From: Diphasiastrum complanatum
Lineage: Eukaryota; Streptophyta; Lycopodiopsida; Lycopodiales; Lycopodiaceae
NCBI GenBank assembly: GCA_029204225.1
Contig: CM055102.1
Span: 46,225,820-46,289,819 of the forward strand
DNA: 64,000 nucleotides
Direction of reading: 5' to 3'
The notes beneath the pieces are model-generated. The model searched no databases, was not told the origin of the DNA, and worked only from the letters and a program-made list of their open reading frames with translations. Position numbers and translations under genes: made by a program. This document shows positions 55,701-64,000 of the stretch, piece by piece. Position 1 is the stretch's first letter. Each line of letters opens with the position of its first letter.

Positions 55701-56686
55701 TTCTAATTTATGTGGATGACATTATTTTAAGTGGAGGGAACAAGGAAGATATAGAAGATATCAAGAAAGCACTAAAAAAGGAATTTGAAGTGCATGATCT
55801 TGGTCTTTTGAGCTATATCTTAGGAATAGAAGTAATTAGAACTTCTCAAATCACTTTTATTTCACAAGAGAAGTATGCTATTTCTATTCTCAATAGATTT
55901 CATATGGTAGATGCAAATCCTATTGATACACCTATGGAATCACATGTAAAGCTAACTATAAGAGGTAATGAAAGATCCTTCGAGGACATTACTCTCTATA
56001 GGAAGCTAATAGGTTCTCTTATATATCTAACCATCACAAGACCTGATTTATCTTATTGTGTTGGTAGATTAAGCCAATTCATGCAAGATCCTAGCATAGA
56101 ACATTGGAAACTAGGAAAGAGGATCTTGAGATACATCTCGGGAACAAAAGATTTTGGCATTGTTTATAGAGGCTCATCACCTAACTTATTTGGTTTTTCA
56201 GATTCAGATTTTGCAGGAGACCTTATGGATAGAAAATCCATAAATTCACATGCTATTTTCATAGGTGATGGAGCTATCTCATGGATGTCGAAGAAACAAG
56301 CAACTATATCACTTTCTTCTAGTGAGGCCGAGTACAAAGCTTTGACATCATGCACAAAGGAGATGGTGTGGATCAAGAGGATGATTATGGAGCTTCATTT
56401 GCTGGATTTTTCAGAGAGTCCAATCATCTTTTGTGACAACCTTTCAGCCCAAAGTCTAGCAAGCAATCCGGTTTTCCATGCAAGGAGCAAACATATCGAG
56501 GTGGCTTACCATTTTGTGAGAGAACAAGTGTTGGCAAAAGAGATCAAGCTTGAACATGTCCCATCAAAGGAATGTGTGGCTGATATCTTTACCAAAGCAT
56601 TGGGAAAGGACTTATTTTTCAAGCATAGAACAAGTCTTGGTGTACTTTCTAAATCTATGCTAAAACTAGTTGAAGAGGGAGTGTGA
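52736..56686 (+). CDS. Copia Gag-Pol polyprotein, intact
   Basis: 1,316 residues with no stop. In order: Gag (UBN2-type, residues 1-230; NYSTWKVRMES), CCHC knuckle from C245 (C-FY-C-GVKG-H-FASD-C), retropepsin DSGATSH at D306, the integrase zinc region near 435-480 and core with D503 (HSDIHG), D565 (RSDNGGEY) and the Glu of NGVAERKNRT, RT (about 810-1,060) with YVDD at 992-995 (first catalytic Asp 994), and RNase H with SDSDFAGD and SSSEAEYKAL, ending with FTKAL. The start is the only reasonable ATG after the 609-base leader. No frameshift or stop separates gag from pol, so a processing mechanism other than frameshifting is implied. Confidence 0.97.
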   Translation: MATNGGYMLESNDRLTSLNYSTWKVRMESLLEMNELMDIVVGVEERPLAPQEQLRYDKRAKKALHMIKMNVTNELIKEVGKCTSSSEAWEALKKVYESKSTSRVLTLRRQIFSCMQKKSENGHAFVLRVKALNDELACINDGINNEELVQVILNGLLDDHANLVQSYAIQKCLPSVGDLQEVLLAEEFRLQARVGASSTSQGGEEEAMFSKGKFKGKGKSNWSKGQDQGEHSTFGKKKDRSKLKCFYCGVKGHFASDCFKKKRDQGEKQTNLTIDEGGDELLSNDAFVMSSCLLANHGDIDPWWIDSGATSHMTYHKEYFSSLMAFDGDRKVIYTANDGECAIKGIGTIPISLSTNRNIELKDVLLIPSITKNLLSVSQMLDKGFKVEFDGDACLIKKGCSIIAKGKRQGKLFKLDACVVANQVGCMENEQMSIQEVWHKRMGHLNYKALEVIAKKEVVRGLPKSLTCLNHVCEECALSKSHRLPYTRSISRSKMPFSLLHSDIHGVTTISNGGAKMYVTFIDDFSRFCWVYLLKSKDEVFDVFVKFKVAIETQFTTKIKCLRSDNGGEYISNKFKAFCDEHGIKREYTCPRTPQQNGVAERKNRTLCESAKAMRLNANLPKPFWSDALLCANFLCNRWPSVVLEGKTPFEALFGTKPNVKFLRTFGCICYFNITLDDRTKEDPSSRKGIFVGYSEVSKAYRIYVPSIKKVFTSRDVIFDEGNIPKVVSSDDGVVATNVLDDNGVDDTLDVDVEEASSSQIPRRTPRHKVKPSRLTYDGKGKQVVDGSNYAFLTSFDVPSCVDEARQEEEWIQAMDLEFEALMKNNTWRLVELPKGKSAIGCKWIFKVKTNQDGSINKLKARLVAKGYAQEYGIDYEETFAPVAKMVSIRVIISLATLYGWDLWQLDISNAFLNGDLEEEVYMEQPESYVSHSKPNHVCFLQKSLYGLKQAPRSWYARLNSFLLSQNFTMSEYDHSLYFRISANDVTILLIYVDDIILSGGNKEDIEDIKKALKKEFEVHDLGLLSYILGIEVIRTSQITFISQEKYAISILNRFHMVDANPIDTPMESHVKLTIRGNERSFEDITLYRKLIGSLIYLTITRPDLSYCVGRLSQFMQDPSIEHWKLGKRILRYISGTKDFGIVYRGSSPNLFGFSDSDFAGDLMDRKSINSHAIFIGDGAISWMSKKQATISLSSSEAEYKALTSCTKEMVWIKRMIMELHLLDFSESPIIFCDNLSAQSLASNPVFHARSKHIEVAYHFVREQVLAKEIKLEHVPSKECVADIFTKALGKDLFFKHRTSLGVLSKSMLKLVEEGV
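56672..56681 (+). other. Young copia polypurine tract
   Basis: GAAGAGGGAG directly before the 3' LTR, overlapping the end of the ORF. It primes plus-strand DNA synthesis. Confidence 0.9.
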
Positions 56687-57334
56687 AAAATTGTCAACTA
56701 GTAGTATTTTCCTAACTTGAGATTTTGTAGGCCTATGGCCAAATAAAAGTTAGAGATAGGTTCATACATGTATGTAGAGGCCCAAAGTATGTGTACACTA
56801 CTTTTGAGGTCACATTAATTAGAGGAGGTCGAGTGTGGAGCTCTTCTATTGGCTCATAATTTGGTGCATTCCTATTTGACCAAATTTCTAGGTATATGGG
56901 TGAATCCTATTGGACCCCAATTTTAGCCTATCATAAGACAAGTGGCCAAGAGGCACTATGGCTGCTATAAATAGCCATCTCCACGAGTATGTACACATCT
57001 CATTTTCATTCTATTGAATGAATGTTATGCTCTTTGAAGGTCCATCTTCTTCTCTCTCACTTTTTTGTTCATATCTTGCATTCTAGCCACTAGAATTGTG
57101 ATTTCTTTGTTGCTATGGCTTCACACGTGTGAAATGCAGGTTGTAGGCTCTGAAGTACGGACAGGGACAGCAAGTTTCTGTTTGTGGAAGCTTATGATCA
57201 GATTTTGATGTTTAGTTGATGTTTAGTATGCTTAACATCACAATTTCTATCATTTTTTCAATCTAGATGTGCATAACTTCCATGGCCAAGATCTTTATGA
57301 AACTTTAGCATCTTTTGGATCTGAGTTTTTCACA
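56682..57334 (+). repeat. Young copia 3' LTR (653 bp)
   Basis: Same length as the 5' LTR, with a single A-to-G difference seen by eye. The TSD TCTGC follows at 57,335. Confidence 0.97.
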
Positions 57335-59210
57335 TCTGCCATGATTTGTAGCTCTATGACATGCTCTTCTTGCTTGCCAATGTGATTTTCCCATGCCTTG
57401 TGATGACCAGATACTTAAGCTCCCATATTCCTTTGCAAAATAAGTTGCATGATGAAGAAAGATGTGCTGCAAACAAGAGTTGAAATAAGTAGCAACAGTA
57501 TAAAATATATATAATCATGAATGAGATAAGTACCATAAAATGAAATAGATCAGTACCATGTAATGTGTAATGTTGTCTTTTCTCCAACAATCATGTATAG
57601 ATTTTACAAATGTGGTGCAATGATTTTGCAAAGTCCTCATATCTTCTGATGAAAGGATTTCATTCTTGATAGTTGTTCCACAATTGTCCCTTTTTCACTC
57701 AATTACTACTTCCAATGTTCGTGTGGCTTGAACAGTTTCTTTCCAAATTCCGTATCTAGATTCTTTCCATGTGTGATTGGATAAGAATCTTCTTGCTTTA
57801 GCACCTCCAATTGATGGCTTAATAGGAACATTTTCTTTTCTTCCATTTCAATAATATGAACCTCAACATGTAATGTGCATATGTGAACATTTTAAAATGG
57901 AATTTGTATAACACTTTTCATATTTGGATCTTCCCTTTCTCGTGTTGGTCTAGTGTTTGGTCGTTCCAAATTCATATTGTAGCAATCCTTCATGCAATAA
58001 AGACATGCATGCTTTGATGTTGTCCCATGAGAGACATATACATATATTTCAAAATTTTCAAATCCTCTGCAAGGTGCCATTGAATTTGAAAACTTTCATG
58101 ATTTTCGATTGTAAATTTCTCACCCTCCAAATGTCTCTTTATAATCTTGCCATAATTTGTTAGTGAAAATATCCATGAAAGTATTTTATAGTCCTCTTTC
58201 AAGACCTGTAGAAAAGCAAGTAATGCATGACATGTTTAATAAAAAATGACAATGTATGAAATGTTAATAACGATACTTAAAAGAAATATGAAAAGTATAC
58301 CTGGAATGTCGCCAACCACCATATGTGATTTTTCAATTGAACACTAAACATTCGATAATCTGTATTTGAAATTTTGTTTATCAAAGTGACACTCACTCGT
58401 TCCAACTTCTGACCTTTGATGATTTCAGATTTATCCAATTTTACTACTATAATGATCTTTCTATTTACTTGATCTTCGTCTAGTTTATAGAATCGAATAA
58501 TGTATTTTACAACATTTTCAACATCAAGAAAAATATTATTGCAATCGTTGCAATTGAGCTCACCATATTCTGATTTGTATAATTTAGTTATACAAAGTGG
58601 TTGGCCAACTACTTTGAACATTCCATCATTGTAATCATATGGATGAGGAAGATAAGTTTTATTCACCATCACTTGGGAAAAGACTTCTTTAACTATTTCA
58701 TAAAATGTAAAATAAGCATTTCTGCTAATTCCAAAAACATCACATGCACCTTGTATCACATTTGCATCCAAGTAAGTTTGAAGCTTATTTAAAACAATTT
58801 CTGCAATTTCATTTTTCATTTTTTCAAACCGAGCATTTTTCATCATTGCTTTGCTGACTTTCTTGGTAAAACATGACTTAAAGATGATCCAATGCATGAA
58901 CGATCTATTAAATAGTTCTTTGCCACCAAACATGATTTGCAACAAACGCATAAGACTCAAATTATGTTTAATAAATTGATAATGCATATTATCACTGTGC
59001 AAATGAAAGTTGTATCACCAATACAAATCAAATAAACAGTTTACCAGTTGAGCTCTTCTCCTCTTGCTATCACATAACATGGCTTGGGGGCTAGATCCAT
59101 GAGGGAACTCCAGGAGGGATCTAGGTTTGATTGGGTGGTTTTGCTCCATAGTCTCTCTTGTTGTGTCTTCCTATCTTCATCTTAGGGGTTTTCCCTAGTG
59201 GTCTTTACAT

Positions 59211-59222
59211 TGGTATCAGAGC
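59211..59222 (+). other. Primer-binding site of copia E
   Basis: TGGTATCAGAGC follows an LTR-like end (CTTTACA plus one base). The LTR upstream is short or truncated; its start was not found between 59,000 and 59,209. Confidence 0.75.
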
Positions 59223-59564
59223 CTGGCTAAGATGCAGTTTTGGATAGGGTGGAGACAAGTTTTGGTGTGATTGTGGTCAGGTGTTTGCATGGGTTCTTCT
59301 AATATGATTTTGGTTATAATGCTACTTGTGTAATATTTCTTCCAAATGGCTCAAGATTGTCATTTTCAAGTGGTTCTTACAATATCAATGCTAGAGCATG
59401 CTAGATTGGAATCTACAACAAAATCAAGTTTCTTAGATACGTAGATTGGATCTTTTGTAGATCAAAACTCTATTTGTGATTTCCCTTTGAAAAAAAAAAT
59501 TGTTGTTCATAGGAGTGCTTTGTGAATTGAAATAGGTTGAAAGAGAGGATCAGGTCATTGCTAC

Positions 59565-60560
59565 ATGGCTATATCAAGTGGAGTCATGTTGGAAGCCAAT
59601 GATAGGCTTACCTCAAGTAACTACTCATTGTGGAAAGTGAGGATGAAATCACTTCTTGAGATGAATGATGTTTTGGATATTGTCATAGGTTTGGAGGAGA
59701 GACAAAAAATACAAGAAGATCAAGTGAGGTATGACAAGAGGGCCAAAAAGGCTCTACACATGATAAAGATGAATATTACCAATGAGCTTCTCAAGGAAAT
59801 TGGTAAGAGTACTTCATCAAAGGATGCTTGGGATTCATTGAAGAAGCTTTATGAATCCAAGTCTACTTCTAGAGTGTTGACTCTAAGAAGGCAAATCTTT
59901 TCTTGTTTGCAAAATAGTGAAGAAAGTCCACATACTTTTATTTTGAGGGTGAAAGCATTGAATGATGAGTTGGCTTGCATTGATGAGAGCATTAAGGAAG
60001 GAGAGCTTGTTCAAGTTATTCTTAATGGATTATTGGATGCTCATGCTAACATTGTTCAATGTCTCGCTATTCAACAAACTTTGCCAAGTTTGATTGATCT
60101 TCAAGAGATCTTGATCAATTAAGAATATAGGCTTCAAGCAAGAGGTGGCTCTTCATCAACATCTCAAGTTGGAGAGGAGACTTTGTTCATCAAAGGCAAA
60201 TTCAAGGGCAAAAGCAAAAGTAAGTGGTCTAAAGGGCAAGATCAAGTGGATGCTTCTTCAAATGGCAAAAATAGAATAGATCAAAGCTCAAGCACTTCTA
60301 TTGTGGCATCAAAGGACACTTTGCAAGTGAGTGCTACAAGAAGAAGAGAGATCAAGGAGACAAGCAAGGTAATCTTACTCTTGATGAGGATGGTTTGGAT
60401 GTTCAAGATGCAAATGATGATGCTTTTGTGATGTCTTCATGTATGCTTGCTAATGATGGAGATCTAGATCCATGGTGGATTGATAATGGAGCAAGTTCAT
60501 GACTTTTCACAAAGAGTACTTCACTTATTTGTTGGCATATGGAGAGGACAAGAGGGTGAT
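59565..60560 (+). pseudogene. Copia E gag and protease start
   Basis: Plus-strand Gag closely related to the intact copia (SNYSLWKVRMKS, RYDKRAKKALHMIKMN, SRVLTLRRQIFSC), open for 185 codons to a TAA at 60,121, then continuing in frame. After a frameshift the knuckle reads H-FY-C-GIKG-H-FASE-C, its first Cys replaced by His. Protease begins WWIDNGASS (the norm is DSGATS) and the element breaks off near 60,565. It is a diverged sister of the element at 51,474. Confidence 0.88.
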
Positions 60561-60565
60561 CTACT

Positions 60566-61550
60566 GTTGGAGGTTTTGTGGATCCCAAGGCAATCCTAAC
60601 CCTAGTTAATAAGTGAGAGGGATTTGGCACCCTGCTTGTGTAAGTCCAACTCAATGATCACATAGTTATTTGATAATTAGAAAGTCACCCTTTTTGCGGA
60701 ACTTTTAATGTTGCAAGGTCTAAATGTCAAGTTAGTGAATAAAGTTGGGACTCCCACCAAAATTGGTTGAAATTCAATTCAAGAATGTATTTGGTTGTTT
60801 GAAATCTATTCTGATTATTGAGCAATGGAAGCTACTCAGATCACCATTCTTAAGATCCATCTGTATCTGAAAAATCAGAAAAAACAATAACAATCGGTCA
60901 AATCTGCCGGATCTTGGTCAAAAGGAGGCAAAAATCGTCATCAGAGCTGATAGCTTTTTACCTTCTTTCAAGAAACATTCGCCGAGTTATAGACACCTTT
61001 AGTTTTGATCACAAAACCTTTAGTTTGAAGGGCGAACATTCCTTCCCAGCAGATTTTCAAAAACATCAAAAAATCATCAGAAAACACCAAAAAACACCCA
61101 AAACCCTAAAAAAATACAGAAAGAGAACATTCTTCCGATTAGGTGTGATTCAGGTCTATCTGCTGCTAGGTCAACGAATGTTAATTCAAAAAATAGAAGG
61201 TCAAAGTGACTGTTCATCTAGAAATATGTAAGATTTTGTGAGATCTTAATACCTTTTCACAAAAAATTTTAGTTTTCAAAAAGAATCTTCACCAAAGTCT
61301 GTGTCAATCTAATTTACTATTTTAGTTCATCAGTGAGTTCGACAAACGATAAGCACAGACCACGTGTCATATTGTTCCATTTTTGTCAAAAAAGTCTTTT
61401 TTGCAAAAATAACAGTATTACATTTGTAACCTTCGCCAAAACTTTCGCTGAAACTTCTGAAGATTTTATTTATAGTAAATGGGCATCTTAAGTTCGATAA
61501 ATGTTAATATTGTTAGAATAATAGAAAATCTGTAGTATTAGTACAAAAGT
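60566..61550. other. Junction and leader-like sequence, no gene
   Basis: Directly after the copia E break, TGTTGGAGGTTTTGTGG could be the start of another LTR, but no partner is in the window. The AT-rich remainder may be the LTR, leader and gag area of the gypsy C copy beginning near 61,560. Confidence 0.4.
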
Positions 61551-61559
61551 TAACTCAAA

Positions 61560-64000
61560 CTGAACCAGAAGTCCATCAAGAACCACTTTTTTGTGCTGGA
61601 TTTGAAGAATCTAATGAAGTACTCCATGTCGGAGCAGACTAGAAAAGTGAGCAAAAAAATATTACCCTACCAATACAGCATAGACAATTTCCAAAAGAAA
61701 CAGTCGTGATAGATGGAGGTTGAGGAGTTAACTTGATTTCAACAAAGCTCTGCGCAAAGTGGGGCCTTACAAGGATTAAGCCTACGGCTTTTGCCATTAA
61801 GCTAGCTGATCAAATTATTGTCCGTCCACAAGAAATGGTTGAAGACCCACTTGTCAAAATTGCTGGAGTACAGTTTGTCATTACTTTTGTAGTAATTGAC
61901 TTACCTGAAGCACGAAATGTCTACCGAGTCTTATTGGGATGTCCATGGTTATGAGTTGCACAAGTGATTCATAACTAAAGTACCGGCAAAATCACTTTTG
62001 AAAATCGTGAACGTGCAGTCAAAGTTGATCCGATCACTTGGACTATCAAACCAGTAGCCCAAAAAGAGGATGTTGATTCATCAACAATGGATCATACCTG
62101 TGACCAACCATCAAGAGGATCAAAAGATGATGTTGTAGCTATTATGCACATATCATTCCAAGTTTGTTTGATCTCGAATGAATTATTGTCTTCTATTGTT
62201 CGTGTGTCTCATTCACTTGTTTTATCAATTCCGCACACTGTTCCAATCAAATTTGGGTTCATCAGGGAGTTGTTCTGGGACATGTGGTATATATATCTTT
62301 ATGGGTCATGCAAATTATTATTGAATTTTTATTATCTTCTTTGCAGATCTTGCAAGACCTATATACAAACTGACTTTCTATTTGGATAGTTGAGGCGTTA
62401 GAAGCCTTTGAAATATTAAAAAAAATGTTAGCTTCGGCACCAATACTACGTTCTCCAGATTGGACAATTGAATTTCATGTTCACATTGATGCCTCAAAAT
62501 ATGCAATTGGATCAGTTTTAATGCAGGCAAGTGAATACAAGAAGGACTATCCAATACGATTTGCAAGCAGACAACTTACAGATCCAGAGAAAAACTATTC
62601 AACAACCGAACGTGAAGCGTTAGCCATGATTTTTCTGTATGGAAATTTTGGCATTATCTTATGGAAACGCACTTTGCATTTTATACAGATCACCAACCAT
62701 TACTTTACTTGGTAAACAAGACGTGTAATACAGGGTGTATTGCAAGATGGTTGCTTATATTGACCAAATTTGACTTTTGGGTTGTGGTTTGAAAAGGTAA
62801 ACATCATTATCTCGCCAACCATGTTTCACAAATCGAATCCACACTAGTTAATACTTAAGTGGATGATAAACTTCTAGATGCTGCGTTATTCTATGTAGAA
62901 CCAGTTTTGAGTGGGCATCGGATATCGTCGAGTACCTGATGCTAGAGCAACCTAATGACTCCTTGACAAAAGTACAGAAGAGACAATTAATTCATAAGGC
63001 ACAACCTTATCAATTGATTGTTGGACAACTGTATCGTCACAGAATGGATAATATTCTTCGTAGATGTGTTTTACCGCATGAAATACCTGATTTGATAATG
63101 TTTTTACATGATGGCATGGGCGAAGGACATTGCTCTACATATATTACTGTTTGCAAACTTTTGCAATCAAGTGGCTACACTTCATAAAGACACTGAAAAT
63201 TATATTCAGTCATGTGATGTTTGCCAACGAGCACGACGACCTATGAAACAGAGTTATGGACCCTTACATCCGATTTTATCGCAAGTACCATTTGAAAAAT
63301 CGGGCCTGGATTATATTGGTCCTATTTATCCTACGACAAAAGGATCTCAAGCTACATATATCATCGTTGCAACTAACTATATGACCAAGTTGGTTGAACC
63401 CAAAGTGGTTAAAGTTGCCGATGTGATACGACTAAGTTTCTCTATGAAAATATCATTATCAGATTTGTGTGTCCAATCGAAATTGTCAGCGATCGTGGTA
63501 CACACTTTGTTAATCAAACAATAAAGTGTTTGTTGGAAGGCTTTTTCATTATACACTAGTTTAGTACTCCGTATTATCCTAGGGGTAATGGCCAAGCTGA
63601 AATTTTCAATAAAATTCTCTGCACTATTATGACAAAAATAGTTGAAGCGAGTCGGTTTGATTGGAAACATAAATTGCATGCGACATTATGGGCATTCAGA
63701 ATCGCTTATAAAGGGAGCACAAATCAAACACCATTTTAGCTAGTTTATGGTCAAGACGCTATCATGTCGATTGAATTTTTAGTACCATCTCTATACATAG
63801 CAGCAACAGAGCGATTAGATGAAGATAAATCTTTACAACTACGTCATGCAGCTTTGCACAAATTGTGTGAAACTAGATTGATGGCAGTTCATGCGTTAGC
63901 AGTAGAGAAAGCTCGACGTAAGGCATGGCACGATCGACGGTTACACAAAAAAACAGAAGGAGATCTAGCGTTGATGTATAAAACTAAGCTGATCAAGGAG
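61560..64000 (+). mobile_element. Gypsy C second copy: protease, RNase H, integrase, running off the window
   Basis: Plus-strand gypsy pol in broken frames. Protease region with VVIDGG then GVNLIS and LLGCPWL (61,710-61,954). RT is essentially deleted. RNase H has IDASKYAIGSVLMQ and EREALAMIF (62,425-62,715). Integrase has the zinc element C-DV-C-QRARR (63,213), LDYIGPI, then after a frameshift SDRGTHF and the Glu in NGQAE (about 63,592), and the C-terminal region shared with 42,082-42,564. RNase H and integrase resemble the Athila/Tat group. The element continues past 64,000. Confidence 0.85.

Larger units (their letters stand above)
51474..57334 (+). mobile_element. Complete, very young Ty1/copia retrotransposon
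   Basis: A full 5,861-bp element: 653-bp LTRs (51,474-52,126 and 56,682-57,334), initiator-Met primer site, one uninterrupted gag-pol ORF, polypurine tract, and a perfect 5-bp TSD. The two LTRs have equal length, and by reading I find one difference (A near 51,960 versus G near 57,168), so insertion is recent. All enzymatic motifs are present, so the copy may be active. It sits in the last exon of the minus-strand gene at 51,325-58,994. Gag and RT are close to the copia B remnants. Confidence 0.97.
51325..58994 (-). pseudogene. Spliced gene of unknown family, last exon split by copia
   Basis: Minus-strand exons: 58,994-58,301, 58,205-57,557, then 57,466-57,335 continued at 51,468-51,325 across the copia insertion. 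Introns 58,206-58,300 (95 bases) and 57,467-57,556 (90 bases) are GT-AG. An acceptor before 58,994 (TTTGCACAG) implies earlier exons. Exon 1 here is open (about 231 codons; FGISRNAYFTFYEIV, KGQKLERVSVTLIN). Exon 2 has WHLAEDLK and a C-L-Y-C-M pair but carries at least two frameshifts and stops. The last exon is open across the insertion (FLHHATYFAKEYGSLSIWSS to the stop, 91 codons). H-L-A-x-D-L-K followed by C-x-x-C recalls uncharacterised transposase-like ORFs; that is a memory I cannot verify. Confidence 0.65.

Overview
The window is plant nuclear DNA, AT-rich and dominated by transposons. The evidence is spliced genes with GT-AG introns, Ty1/copia and Ty3/gypsy LTR retrotransposons with tRNA primer-binding sites (initiator-Met and Asp types), a two-ORF LINE, and one host gene for a plant SMP-C2 (NTMC2T6/synaptotagmin-like) membrane-contact protein. 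I cannot name the species. The mixture of families would fit a large non-angiosperm genome such as a fern, lycophyte or bryophyte, but that is a guess.

Layout. 1.3-2.1 kb: decayed LINE endonuclease piece, fused to the 3' end of a minus-strand copia element (2.1-11.04 kb). A gypsy element (3,317-7,786) is nested in that copia's RT region, with a 5-bp target duplication and an internal deletion. 11.6-14.5 kb: second degraded copia (family A) and another LINE endonuclease scrap. 14.8-19.6 kb: minus-strand LINE with both ORFs open. 20.2 kb: possible small membrane-protein gene. 22.9-24.6 kb: third copia remnant. 25-26.5 kb: unexplained sequence that looks CpG-rich. 27-31.6 kb: copia family B pieces in a head-to-head arrangement. 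32.5-36.4 kb: SMP-C2 host gene, five exons, all phases consistent. 36.75-39.85 kb: degraded minus-strand gypsy. 39,879-40,901: TRIM-like miniature retrotransposon with three LTRs in tandem. 41.6-46.7 kb: gypsy family C element with most of pol deleted and a long extra reading region before its 3' LTR. 47.3-51.05 kb: a second copy of the copia A / copia B head-to-head composite. 51.3-59.0 kb: a spliced minus-strand gene of unknown family whose last exon is split by a very young, apparently intact copia element (51,474-57,334; identical-length LTRs differing at one base, perfect TSD). 59.2-60.56 kb: another copia gag. 61.5 kb to the end: a second gypsy-C copy running off the window.

There are no operons. 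The elements interact as layers of nested and recombined insertions. The most interesting items are the split unknown gene at 51.3-59.0 kb, the tandem three-LTR TRIM, the extra ORF region of gypsy-C, and the twice-seen head-to-head copia composite.
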